Assembly (NCBI GenBank): GCA_021495925.1
Contig: JAKEKT010000123.1
Span: forward strand, 1-64,000
DNA length: 64,000 nucleotides
Source of the DNA: Diplodia intermedia
Lineage: Eukaryota > Ascomycota > Dothideomycetes > Botryosphaeriales > Botryosphaeriaceae
Direction of reading: 5' to 3'
Part shown: in pieces, positions 31,796-41,933 of the stretch
How the letters are laid out: each line of letters begins with the position of its first letter
Numbering within the stretch: the stretch's first letter is position 1
Position numbers and translations under genes: made by a program
Notes under the pieces: model-generated
Seen by the model: only the letters and a program-made list of their open reading frames with translations
Databases searched by the model: none
What the model was told of the DNA's origin: nothing

Positions 31796-33997
31796 ATGGC
31801 CAGCAAGCGGACCAACGTGCTGGTCTACTCCGGTACGTCAAGACGCCCAGCTGCATCCCGGAAGACGGCATCCATTGACTTTCAACGTCAGGCAACGGCA
31901 GCACCGTCGAGAGCGTGCGCCACTGCATGTGGAGTCTGCGCCGGCTGCTCTCGCCCAACTATGCCGTGATTCCCGTCGACGGCAACGCCGTCATCAAAGA
32001 GCCGTGGACCGCATCATGCGCGCTGCTTGTGATTCCCGGCGGCGCCGACCTGGGCTACTGTCGCACGCTCAATGGCGAGGGTAACCGGCGCATCAGCCAG
32101 TACGTCAACCGCGGCGGCAACTACCTCGGCTTCTGCGCCGGCGGCTACTACGGCTGCAAGCACTGCGAGTTCGAGGTCGGCGACAAGAAGATGGAGGTCG
32201 TAGGCGACAGAGAGCTCGGCTTCTACCCGGGCGTCTGCCGCGGCCTGGCCTTCCCTGGCTTCGTCTACCACAGCGAGGCCGGCACACGTGCCGTCGAGCT
32301 GAAGGTGAACAAGGAAGCCCTCATGGGCGGCGGAGGTGCCGTGCCCGAGTCTTTCCGCACGTACTACAACGGAGGCGGTGTCTTTGTCGATGCCGAGAAA
32401 CTCAAAGATCGCGGTGTCGAGACTCTTGCGAGCTACACGGGCGAGCTGCATGTCGATTCCGGCGAGGGCACTGCCGCGGTTGTGTATCGCAGGGTCGGCG
32501 AAGGCGGCGTCATTCTGACCGGGCCTCATCCCGAGTAAGCAATCCAATGGTGTTGCAACCATCACTGCTAACATTGGCAGATTCGCTGCCGTGAACCTCA
32601 AAGGAGAGGACATCCCCGGCTACGACAAGATCGTCGACGCGCTGGCTCAAGACGACAAGCAGAGGACCGACTTCCTCAAGGCTTGCCTGATCAAGTTGGG
32701 ACTGCAGGTCAACCAGGAAGCTCAAGCGGTACCGTCCCTCTCCCGCCTCCATCTCACTTCCTCCACCCCCTCAGACGTGGCAGAGTTGGTGTCCTCGTGG
32801 GCCGACGTCATCACCGTAGAGAAGGGGGAGGAGCACATCAAGGGCGAGAACGACACATTCCACCTGGAGAAGCCGTCGTCCTGGTCCATGAGCTCCCTCG
32901 CCCAAGCCATCACCTCCATCATCCCCGGCACTGCTGCAGGGGAAGGCAGCGCTTCAGACGAGGGCAAGACTGATGACAGCAGCGGCGACAACACGGCCGA
33001 CAGAATCCTCGACTATGACGCCGTCATCAAGCGCCTCGTCCCGCACGAGACGGACGCCGGGCTGCCCTCGAGCAAGGACACGCCCTACTGGAACCACGCC
33101 GCCTTCTACGCCAACCTGGCCGCCTACCAGTCGCGCACGCGCGACACGGCCGGCGCCTTCGGCAAGTACCTGCTCTACGGCGAGGTCGTCACCAGCACCA
33201 ACACGCTCCTCGAGAAGAACCCGTCGCTCCTCAAGCGCCTCCCCGCCGGCCTCACCGCCACCGCGACGACGCAGATCGCCGGCCGCGGCCGCGGCTCCAA
33301 CGTCTGGGTCAGCCCGCCGGGCTCGCTCATGTACAGCACCGTGCTGCGGCACCCGGTCGCGCTCTCCCAATCCGCGCCCGTCGTCTTCGTCCAGTACCTC
33401 GCCGCGCTCGCCACCGTCATGGGCGTGCACGCGTACGACACGGGCTACGCGTCGCTCCCCGTGCGCCTCAAATGGCCCAACGACATCTACGCGCTGAGCC
33501 CGTCCGCCGGCGCCGCCTCCGACAGCAAGAACCCGGCCGACTACGTCAAGATCGGCGGCGTCCTCGTCAACTCCAGCTACCAGGGCGCCGAGTACACGCT
33601 CGTCGCGGGCGTCGGCGTCAACGTGGCCAACGCCGCGCCCACGACCTCTCTCGACGCGCTCGCGCGCGCGCGGGGCCTGGCCCCTTTCCGCGCCGAGAAG
33701 CTGCTCGCCAGCATCCTGACGCGCTTCGAGGAGCTGTACCGCCGCTTCTGCCGCGACGGCTGGAGCGAGGAGATGGAGAAACTGTACTACGCCTACTGGC
33801 TGCACGCCGGCCAGGTCGTCACGCTCGAGCAGGAGGGCGGCGTCCGCGCCCGCATCACGGGCGTCACGCGCGATTGGGGCCTGCTTGTCGCCGAGGAGCT
33901 GGGCTGGGAGGATCGCCCGACGGGGAAGTGCTGGCAGTTGCAGAGTGATAGTAATAGTTTTGATTTCTTCAAGGGGTTGTTGAGGAAGAAGTTGTAG
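31796..33997 (+). CDS. BPL1: Biotin-protein ligase (holocarboxylase synthetase)
   Basis: Exons 31796-31832, 31892-32534 and 32581-33997 (introns 59 and 46 nt; donors GTACGT and GTAAGC); 698 aa. The N-terminal part is the glutamine-amidotransferase-like BPL_N domain (NVLVYSGNGSTVESVRH, ALLVIPGGADLGY, YLGFCAGGYYG with a nucleophile-like Cys). The catalytic domain has the biotinyl-AMP motif GRGRGSNVW (from about residue 461) and LKWPNDIY (about 523-530, catalytic lysine region), then GGVLVNSSYQG and GVGVNVAN, with the SH3-like BPL_C at the end. It attaches biotin to acetyl-CoA and pyruvate carboxylases. A Ser/Glu-rich linker of about 100 residues joins the halves. Convergent with HGH1. Confidence 0.93.
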
Positions 33998-34060
33998 TGG
34001 GGGAGGGAGGGCCCCCTTGTGGAGGGTTGGGTTTGTGGTGGGATCCTATGTCTGCGTGCA

Positions 34061-34117
34061 TTTGTACGGCTCTGATTCTCGCGTCTATGTCTGGATGTTT
34101 GCTTTAGCTATTCAAGT
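34061..34117 (+). repeat. Dispersed repeat copy 2 (CGTCCGGA family, C-to-T changed)
   Basis: The core reads CTATGTCTGGATGTTTGCTT at 34085, two C-to-T differences from copy 1, with matching upstream sequence from about 34064. It lies 90 bases after the BPL1 stop. Confidence 0.55.
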
Positions 34118-34317
34118 GGGAAGGGTTTAGCGCCTCACATGAGGCACGGGAGGATCAAAGCCTTTGCAATCGCTCGTGTAGACGACGACTATGAATGGCA
34201 TTGGACGGGTGCTTAGTTGCCATGAAGAGAAGTTACTTTGTTTGTATAAGTCTGATCATTTTTTGTCTATCCAACCATTTCCCCTTTTTTTTACGTTACT
34301 TTACGGAATCCTCGTCT

Positions 34318-35666
34318 CTACAAGATCGTCACCACCTGCTCCTCCTCGTCCTCCTCACCCGCCTCGGTGATCTGCGGCGCACCGTTGCCGGCCGGCAGCT
34401 CCTCCTCCTCGCCCTCCTCGCTGCGCATGATGATCTGCACGACGCGGTCGGCAGCCTCGCGGACGTCGTCGTCCTCGACGTGCAGGTGGGTTTCGCGGAT
34501 GATGGGGTAGACCTTGACGCGGCGCAGCTCGTCGCGGGCGTCGCGGGTGGTGCAGAGCAGCAGCAGCGTCTCGAGGTGGGTCTTGAGGATGTCGTTTTCG
34601 GGCTCGCGCCGCTTGTCGGGCGGCAGCAGCTGGACCTCGTCGAGCATGCCGTCGGCGTCGTCGTCGGCGTACTCCTCGCCGCCCATGAGCGGCAGCAGCA
34701 GGTAGGGCAGGACGTTGACGCGGTCGGCGGCCATGAGCGAGGCGTGGGCGTCCGTGTCGAAGCAGACGTTCTTGATGGTGTTGGCGGCGCCGCGGCGGCG
34801 GATGGTCGAGCGGTGCTCGGTGAAGACGGTCAGCTTGGTGATGGGGATGATGTCGGCGTCGCGCGCCTGCGGCGTCGTCAGGTACGCGCGGCCCTCGGCG
34901 TGCTTGGCCATGTCGGCGAAGAGGTAGGACAGGTAGTCGTAGTCGGCGTGCTTGTTGTAGCGGCCCTCGGCGCCCTTGACGAAGCAGTCCATCAGCTGGT
35001 CCATGGCCACCTTGGACGTCGAGAGGTCCTTGGGCACCGCCCGCTCCAGCGTCAGGATGCGCTTGAGCGAGTCGGATTTGACCAGGTTGGCGAACAGCAT
35101 GGCGACCTCGTTGGCATTGGGCTCTTTGGGGCTCTGATGTGAGATGACAGTGTCAGAATCGAGTGGTGGCGTAGGGTCTAGCTGGCCTGCCGGTTGACTG
35201 ACATACTGTTATGCGCAGGAGCAGCGATTCGAGGAACGCGTCGTCCGTGGCGAGGGTCTCGCGGTTCTCCTCGTCATCCGTGAGGTTGATGAGCATGGTG
35301 AGCGCATTTTTGCTTATGGGCTGGTTGTGCGCTTGTCAGAAGATGGTCCCACACTGCCGGGCAGACGTCGCATACTGTGTAGTCCTTGACCAGGAGCTTC
35401 AGGTCCTTTATGGGCTCAAGCTGGTTGCGCTTGAATAGCGAGGGCTGGGCGGTGGTGTATCCGACCAGGTTCTCGGCGGCTGGAGAGGGCGCAGGTCAGA
35501 ATTGAGGGCTGAAGGGTTGGGCGCGCGAGGCGTGCGAGGAGCGTACCGATCTGGCGGATCTGGGTGTTGCCGTGGTGGAGAAACTCCACAAGCTGCAGCG
35601 GACGAGGTCAGCATGGGGCGACGAGGCGCGCGGGGGCTGGCTTGCCTCCTCAAGCTCGGTAGGCAT
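34318..35666 (-). CDS. HGH1: HGH1 family protein (armadillo-type, eEF2 folding factor)
   Basis: Five exons: 35666-35646, 35592-35547, 35479-35376, 35320-35207 and 35133-34318; 366 aa. The first intron (35593-35645) begins GC (GAG|GCAAGC) and ends GCTGCAG with branch CTGACC: a GC-AG intron whose removal gives MPTELEELVEFLHHGN, the family's conserved start. Helical repeats follow (TMLINLTDDEENRE, LLLRIT, EVAMLFANLVKSDS), then the DUF383/384 blocks NTIKNVCFD, LLPYLLLPLMGGEEY and LLLLCTTRDARDELR, ending in an acidic tail. In yeast Hgh1 assists folding of elongation factor 2 with TRiC (literature knowledge). Downstream of its stop, BPL1 converges. Confidence 0.9.
35593..35645 (-). other. GC-AG intron of HGH1
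   Basis: 53-nt intron with donor GCAAGC directly after GAG, branch TGCTGACC and acceptor GCTGCAG. No GT alternative in reach keeps the frame and the conserved N-terminus. Confidence 0.7.
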
Positions 35667-36764
35667 TTTGGCGGGCGGTGGTGGTTTTCGGGAGCGTGGG
35701 CTGCGTCATGGTCGGACTTTTTCTGGCGCGGGGCTTATCTTATCGCACGCGGTGTCTATTTTAAGCGCCCTCTCGCGCTCGCCCTCCGCCGCCTTTCCAC
35801 ATTCCCCCTCTCCTCCGCTCTCTGATGCGATGCACGTAGACGCGCTCCATCCACGCTGCTCATCACACCGCGCATGTTTCGCTCTCCCCCGCGTGACGCC
35901 TTCGCAGCCTCTCAATCAGCACTCCTCTTATTGACTGGGGACCGATACGATGCCGCTCCATTGAGTGCCGTCAGCCCTCAGTTCCCTGCTGGCTGCTCAC
36001 CTGTTCCTAAAATATCCTCGCTGTGAGGTCCGCTGTTTGGTGCTGAGGAGTAGCCCGTCTTGGTCTTGCACCCTCTGCTGCAAGCACGTCGCGGCAGGTG
36101 ATTCACATCGCCTCCCGAACAGCTCTGGACACCAACGCGTTTCCTACTTTCTCTTTAGTCGCCTTGTCTCTCATTTCATTCTTCATCTCTAAGCAACAGG
36201 CTGAAAACCAGAGTGCCGAGGCCTCGAGACCAAGGCCCGGGCAATGGCGAGTTGCCGCTGGGGGCACACCGCCATGACTGTAGCCCCACGAAAAGAGGCT
36301 TACGAGATCCGATATCACACAAAATGGCAAGCGTCCGCACTCTCCAGCAAATGAGCCGGCCAATGAAGGCGAGGGCGCAATCTAGACAGGCACAATCACA
36401 TCCCAGTTGGGCGGATCATCCCCGCCAAGACAAAGTGGGCGCTTAACGTCAGCCAACCTCATCCAACCGTCGGCCAGCCCTGCACGGCCCATTGGCTCAC
36501 TGCCGAATGTGAAGATGCAGGAACACCGCTTTGCAGCCGCTATCGTTTTTGGGCGGCCCGAATGTGCAACACCCAGCCCATCTCGTTATATCAAGTCGCC
36601 ACCGCTCCTTTGCTCGGCTCTCATAGACGCTTGGACGTCCACCTGTTCCTCCAGTTTCCCCTTCTCTTCGCCCGCGCCGCAAGACTGGTTCTTGTTCTGG
36701 CATTTGCTCTATTGTAATACCTTTAATCACTAGATTCCTGTCCTTACTACATCCACCCTTCAGC
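35667..36764. other. Intergenic, divergent promoter region
   Basis: 1.1 kb between HGH1 and the next gene. Two CCAAT boxes lie near 36357-36361 (GGCCAATG) and, inverted, at 36489-36493 (CATTGG), 270-410 bases before the right-hand ATG. Nothing coding was recognised. Confidence 0.35.
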
Positions 36765-39215
36765 ATGTCTTTCCAACTTTTTCCTCCGCCGCAAAAGAAG
36801 CAGAAGCCCATCAACCTCAAACGGCCAGCACAGCCTGCAAGCCCTGAGCCCGCTGTTGAACTGCTTGAACGTGCGAAGGCGCCGGTCGACTTCCACGAAC
36901 TTGTCATCAAAGTTAATTCCAATCCTGCATCCCCCATCGACACTCCACCTCAGGCTCATGTCGCTTCCTCAACCGCCGGAAAATCTCAACCAAAAGCCCC
37001 CGCCACCGGACCCAACAAGATCACAAGATCGGACAGTCCCCAGTCGCGAGCTCGGTCTTCATCTTTCCGCTCTGGGAATGGCAGAACAACGCCGTCCTCG
37101 GGAGGCCACCCTGCCAACTCGCCGGACAACACCTCCCCAAACAGGGAATCCGAAGACACGATATCACCATTGTCACAAGCAGCTCGCCAATTCTACACCG
37201 CTTCGCCTTCCTTTTCAGATGCTACGACGCTTGTCAGAAACCAAAGTACGGCCACTCACCGGTCCAAGTTGAGTCAGACGAGCCCCAAGGAGGCACCTGT
37301 CATGCGGTCAATATTCCCACGTTACAATCCAGATCTTCCACTATCACACCAGCAATACAAACCAACCCAGCCATCCCCAACGGACATTCCAAAGGACAAG
37401 ATCAGCCGGAAACCCTACTCGCCTACCTTCTACGTACCTCATGCCAATGTGCTTCGGAGTAGTTCTGCTGAAGAGCCGTACTACACGCCTAAAATCGAGC
37501 TTGGCGCCCTGTGGGACGCGGCCAACGGCAAAGCCAGACCTGAAGGATGGCGAACCTACGCCCTGCAAATGCACTGCCGCAAGGCCAGCAGCCCCAGCCA
37601 CTCCCCCATCGACGGCGAAGAAAGCTTCGTCTTCGGCGCTTCGCCCGTCCAGCCCTTCTACAGCCTGGAGCAAGCGCTCATCGACAAGGACACGAACGCA
37701 TGCGAGGTCCTCATATCTCGCAATGATCCAACTCGGCCAAGGGACAACGCCCACTCCCTTCCCATTGCACACCTAGCAATCCAAACACCCCCTCCCCACG
37801 GCCCGCTTCCGACCCCTCCAGGTCCCGATCTTGCCATTCCCCCACAAGCCACCCCCATCACCACCATCACCCCCAAGCTCGCCACCCTCGCCGCCCTCGA
37901 AGCGGCCGCGCAGTCCCCACGCGCCTCGGAAATCGCCTCCTTCGACCCGAAAGCCGAGTCGCCCGCGGCGGCGGCGCTGGCAGGCGAAGCCGTGGCGGCG
38001 TGCGAGGCGCAGAATGCGTGCACGCTGCGGTACTGCCCCGTGGCAGAGCCGCTGATGCCTCCTTACGAGCAGGGCAAGACGGGGACGTACGAGCTGCGGC
38101 ACCCCGCCCTCGGTGCGTTTCCAGTAGTCGTGCAGGGGGATGTACGTAGATGTCTCGAGGCGGCGCGGGAAACGACCACAACCACCACGACCAGCAACAA
38201 CAACAACAACAACGACAACAAGAAGACGAAAGGCAGGGGCAAGGCCGCCGCAGTCCGCACACCAAGCCCGCCCGTCGCCGCCGCCAACAACCACATCACC
38301 CCTCCTCCCCCTCCCACGACCATCACCCTCCTCAACCCCTTCGCCGCGCCCCGCAGCAGCGCCGCCAACACCCCCGAACACCAAAAACCCAACCCATACG
38401 ACACCAGCAACAACAACAACGCCGCATCATCATCCTCCCGGCCCCCCTCCCCCGCCCCCGACGAGGTCCTCGCCCGCCTCGCCCTGCACACAGCCACCCT
38501 AACCATCGACGCCGCCGCCATCGCCGCCCTCGGCACCGACAAGACCGGCCCTTCGCACGCCCACTCGCCGCACCCGCACGTCATCGACGTCGCCGTCGCA
38601 GCCGTGTTGGCCGTGCTGGTCGCAGAGAGGCGGAGGGGTGGTGTTCCCGCGCCTGTTGTTCCCGCTCCCGTCGTTTCCTTCCCCGCCGCTCCCGCTGGTG
38701 GTCCTCGTGGGAGTCCTACGCCTGGTGCTGCCGGTGGTGGTGTCGAGCAGGTGTATGGCGGCGGGACGTGGCCGTCGCCTGCTGGGGCCGCTGCGACGAC
38801 GTTGCTGCAGTTCGACGGGCCGCCGACGCCGGCGGCGAGGCGGTGGCCCGGGATGGAGGCGGTCGGGCCGCGGGAGTTGGTGCGGGAGAAGGTGAGGTTG
38901 GGGAGCTGGGGGTGGTGGTTTGGGACGACGGAGGAGAAGGAGGCGGAGAAGGCGAGGAAGAGGGATGTCAAGGCGCGCACGGGCAAGGGGGTTGTCGATA
39001 TCGAGATGGGGCGGGGCGTGAGGGGGCTGGGGGCGGGGGAGAGGGGGGGTGAGGGGAAGGAGGAGGAGAAGGATGAGGGGATGCATTGGGCGTTGGAGCT
39101 GCTGGTCATGTTGGTCGTGTTTGCGTTTAAGGTGGTGTGGTTCTTGGTGACGGTTTTGTTCAAGGTGCTGGGGAAGGTGGTGGGGGTGGTGAATCGGTGT
39201 GCGGCGAAGGCGTAG
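36765..39215 (+). CDS. Large Ser/Pro-rich fungal protein with C-terminal membrane segment, function unknown
   Basis: Uninterrupted 816-aa frame; ATG in the context CAGCATGTC. The start MSFQLFPPPQKKQKP is followed by INLKRP and a disordered Ser/Pro/Thr-rich N-terminal half. A more ordered stretch lies near residues 230-290 (LGALWDAANGKARPEGWRTYALQM) and again near 410-455 (CTLRYCPVAEPLMPPYEQGKTGTYELRHP). After Thr/Asn repeats and a proline-rich region, the C-terminus has a hydrophobic segment (LELLVMLVVFAFKVVWFLVT) plus a basic end, suggesting a tail anchor. Fungal proteins with this start are often labelled acetylserotonin methyltransferase-like, but no methyltransferase motif is visible, so I do not adopt that name. 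Confidence 0.65.
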   Translation: MSFQLFPPPQKKQKPINLKRPAQPASPEPAVELLERAKAPVDFHELVIKVNSNPASPIDTPPQAHVASSTAGKSQPKAPATGPNKITRSDSPQSRARSSSFRSGNGRTTPSSGGHPANSPDNTSPNRESEDTISPLSQAARQFYTASPSFSDATTLVRNQSTATHRSKLSQTSPKEAPVMRSIFPRYNPDLPLSHQQYKPTQPSPTDIPKDKISRKPYSPTFYVPHANVLRSSSAEEPYYTPKIELGALWDAANGKARPEGWRTYALQMHCRKASSPSHSPIDGEESFVFGASPVQPFYSLEQALIDKDTNACEVLISRNDPTRPRDNAHSLPIAHLAIQTPPPHGPLPTPPGPDLAIPPQATPITTITPKLATLAALEAAAQSPRASEIASFDPKAESPAAAALAGEAVAACEAQNACTLRYCPVAEPLMPPYEQGKTGTYELRHPALGAFPVVVQGDVRRCLEAARETTTTTTTSNNNNNNDNKKTKGRGKAAAVRTPSPPVAAANNHITPPPPPTTITLLNPFAAPRSSAANTPEHQKPNPYDTSNNNNAASSSSRPPSPAPDEVLARLALHTATLTIDAAAIAALGTDKTGPSHAHSPHPHVIDVAVAAVLAVLVAERRRGGVPAPVVPAPVVSFPAAPAGGPRGSPTPGAAGGGVEQVYGGGTWPSPAGAAATTLLQFDGPPTPAARRWPGMEAVGPRELVREKVRLGSWGWWFGTTEEKEAEKARKRDVKARTGKGVVDIEMGRGVRGLGAGERGGEGKEEEKDEGMHWALELLVMLVVFAFKVVWFLVTVLFKVLGKVVGVVNRCAAKA

Positions 39216-40581
39216 TGGGGGGGTGGTTTGATGGGCTGTAGGAGGCTTGCTTCTAGCGTGATGACTTATGATTACCGAGTACACCGCCTGGCTGATTCAG
39301 ATTTCATGCAAGTCGTATCTTTTTTGTCACTGGTAGCACATCAGGGCGGCTGAGGGCGTAGAGGATATCAATAACCCAATTCGTATGACCCCTTAATAAT
39401 GACACTAGACCTTGATTGACTAGATGGTACCAGCGAAATTTGAAGCCCGAAGGCTTGGTTGGAAGCGTTCCGGCTTCCACATCAGTCCTTTCCCATGGAA
39501 TCTCTACGGGTTTGGCTAATGCATCGACTCCGGTAAAATCGCATATGAAGGCCTTCCTATTTATTGGTAGGTAGTTGAATCCTATATCGGGATGCGAATA
39601 TACAGCCTTAAAGCTCACATCTACGTCCGGACATCTGCTTCAACTACCCATGTGTGAGAACTCGGGAAAACGTACATCTACGTCCGGACATTCGCTTTAA
39701 GTGCCTACGTAAAAGCCGCTTAAATTTCCTACAATCGACTATGCCACTTAGTAGGTCAAAGGTGATCCCATGGAAGACTTTTACAGAAACTTACTTCATA
39801 GGACTAGTTTAAGGCTTTTTCGACAATGCACCCTAAACAAAGTGAAAGAGCTACGGCGGAAATTGCCTGTCAAAGATTTTGGGAACAACTCCAACAAACT
39901 GAATGATGGGGCTCCTCTTCCGTGTTAATATAGTCCAACTGCCCCATCAGCCACCAATCGAAAAGCAATGGCGATGTCTCCGAGCTTAGAAGTATCGTAA
40001 AGTGCAATATGGTGGTGTATCCTTACGCTGGACTCGGTAGCTGGGAGATTCGCCGGGTAGCTTTGTGGATGCGACGTCTGAGGCATAGAGAAATGTCGGT
40101 GCTTCCTAACTGCAAACGCTATGCGAATCGGGATGTTTGGAGAGCGCAACAAGTCTAGGCTTGAGCCGCGTCTTGGGCACTGGTTTTTACGGAAAGGCTA
40201 GGCAGCCATATTGGTGATTTCGTCAGCGTTGGGTTCCGGAAACCGGCCGGAGTCGGAGATGGCCTATCAATTATCGCCACATGTCGGACATCCTCGTCTT
40301 AACCGCGACGGTATAAATTGCTTGTATCTGATCCTCTTTCCGAATGCATTCGACCTGTAAATTCACCTATCACCACGATCAACTTCTCCAAAACAGTTTT
40401 CTTTTTCTTGCCTTTCCATCTGAAGGCACTCCAAACCCCGCATTGGTGCGATTTGAGGAGCCGCCACAGCACTTTACTATTGGCATATCCACAGCTGCCA
40501 TCCAGCCTTCCACGGGAGCCCTGGGCTTAGCCATCCTACACCTTTCTCAGTCTTCTCCTGTATCACATTCTCTCAGCAACC
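39216..40581. other. Gene-free region with repeat copies and decayed-looking coding fragments
   Basis: 1.37 kb, AT-richer than its flanks. On the minus strand 39304-39618 is a 105-codon frame of balanced composition with no ATG, and 39925-40152 another of 75 codons; neither matches a family I know. Two CGTCCGGA repeat copies lie at 39621-39650 and 39678-39709. The GGTTCCGGAAACCGGCC sequence near 40233 is partly palindromic and could be a regulatory site of the ATP-grasp gene. Confidence 0.45.
39621..39709 (+). repeat. Dispersed repeat copies 3 and 4 (CGTCCGGA family, direct pair)
   Basis: CATCTACGTCCGGACATCTG at 39618 and CATCTACGTCCGGACATTCG at 39675, 57 bases apart in direct orientation, each followed by a CTTYAA and CCTACG/ACCCATG-like tail. 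Confidence 0.65.
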
Positions 40582-41697
40582 ATGGGCTCCATCACCCCCT
40601 CCCATCCCACCCCGGAGAAACCCTCCATCCTCTTCATCACGGCCAACCTCCCCACCCCGGAAGACGAAGCCGCCATCTGGATCGGCAAGATCGAAGCCTA
40701 CCTGCACGACCCGCTCGCCGCCCTCCGCGCGCGCGGCGCCACCGTCACGCTCCGCACCTTCCAAGACCCTAGCCTGACGGCCGCCGCCATCGCATCCAGC
40801 TACACGCACATCCTGCTCCTCGCCGTCGACCGCTACATCCACCACATGCCCGCCTTCACCGTCCTCCTCACCACCACGCTCCCCGCCGCCCAGCGCCTCA
40901 ACCCGCGGCTCCGCATCCACAACCCACCCGCCATAGCCGCGTGGAACGCCAACAAAACCTACCTAGCCGAGCTGCAAGCAGTCGCCACGGGCTTCGCCGT
41001 GCCGCGGACCGCCTTCCTGGACCCGGCGACCACCGACGCCGCCGCGCTCGCCGCCCACCTCGCCGCCGACCCGCGCGTCGCCGCCGCCCCTTCCACCCCG
41101 ATCGTCCTCAAGCCCAGCATCGCCGCGTCCGGCCACAGCACGTACCTCATCCGCACCCCCCTCGCGCTGACCCCCGCCGACGGCGCCGCGCTGGACGCCA
41201 TGCGCGGCGCCGCGGCGGCGACCGGCCGGCATGACGCCATGCTGCTTGTGCAGGAGTACCTGCCGCGCGTCGCCGAGGCGGACGGCGCGGACGGCGACGG
41301 CGGCGAGTGGAGCTTCGTCGTCGTCAAGGGCCGGCTGACGCACGCGGTGAGGAAGAGGCCGAGGGAGGGCGAGTTCCGGATCAACTCGGCGTTCGCGGGC
41401 GTGTGGGAGCCGATGGAGGCGGGGGATGCGAGGGTGCCGGCGTGTGGGAAGGTGGTGGCGGGGAGGGTGTGGGAGTGGTTGGTTGGGAAGGAGGAGGAGC
41501 TGAGGGGGGAGGAGGGGAGGGGGGAGGGGGAGCTGTTGTATGCGAGGGTGGATGGGGTGGTCGGGGCGGATGGCGAGTTTGTGTTGATGGAGGTGGAGCT
41601 GATTGAGCCGTGGCTGTGGTTGTTGGATCGGGAGGGGCATCCGGGGAGGGAGGGGCTGAGGGTGTTTGTGGATGCGGTGCTGGGGGAGGAGGAGTGA
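40582..41697 (+). CDS. ATP-grasp ligase (glutathione-synthetase-like / DcsG-like)
   Basis: 371 aa, no intron, GC-rich. An N-terminal pre-ATP-grasp domain (ILFITANLPTPEDEAAIW, THILLLAVDRYIHHM) is followed by the ATP-grasp core: a conserved PIVLKPSIAASGHSTYLI segment (nucleotide lysine), LLVQEYLP, EWSFVVVKGRLTHAVRKRP, then LLYARVDGVVGADGEFVLMEVELIEP, whose acidic residues would bind magnesium and whose arginine is conserved. This order resembles RimK/prokaryotic glutathione synthetase and the D-cycloserine ligase DcsG. The reaction would be ATP-dependent coupling of a carboxylate to an amine; substrates cannot be read from the sequence. There are no neighbouring biosynthetic genes. Confidence 0.75.
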   Translation: MGSITPSHPTPEKPSILFITANLPTPEDEAAIWIGKIEAYLHDPLAALRARGATVTLRTFQDPSLTAAAIASSYTHILLLAVDRYIHHMPAFTVLLTTTLPAAQRLNPRLRIHNPPAIAAWNANKTYLAELQAVATGFAVPRTAFLDPATTDAAALAAHLAADPRVAAAPSTPIVLKPSIAASGHSTYLIRTPLALTPADGAALDAMRGAAAATGRHDAMLLVQEYLPRVAEADGADGDGGEWSFVVVKGRLTHAVRKRPREGEFRINSAFAGVWEPMEAGDARVPACGKVVAGRVWEWLVGKEEELRGEEGRGEGELLYARVDGVVGADGEFVLMEVELIEPWLWLLDREGHPGREGLRVFVDAVLGEEE

Positions 41698-41933
41698 TTG
41701 TGGTGCGAAAGAAGATATGTCTTAGTGTCATGTAGTTCCTTCAGGCAATCATGATTATTGAATGTGGACGTGACCGCCGGGTAGCGTAGCAGTGGGCAGA
41801 ATAGGCTGAGTCAGCTTTCCCCGCCCCCGCACCTCAAACCACAAGGCAGCTACTTTGACACCAAACTGCCCCCGTAGAACCACAGCTTACAAAAATCACT
41901 AAACTCAAACGAGAGAGGAGTGAAAAGGAGGAG

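Noticed and set aside
32954..33805. 283-codon antisense frame over BPL1
   Set aside because: Same reasons: opposite to a conserved catalytic domain, with Ala/Arg/Gly-rich shadow composition.
37773..39284. Several long frames on both strands within the large Ser/Pro-rich gene
   Set aside because: Low-complexity CCA/CAA/GGT sequence keeps many frames open. Only the frame starting at 36765 spans the whole gene with an ATG and a fungal-type start.
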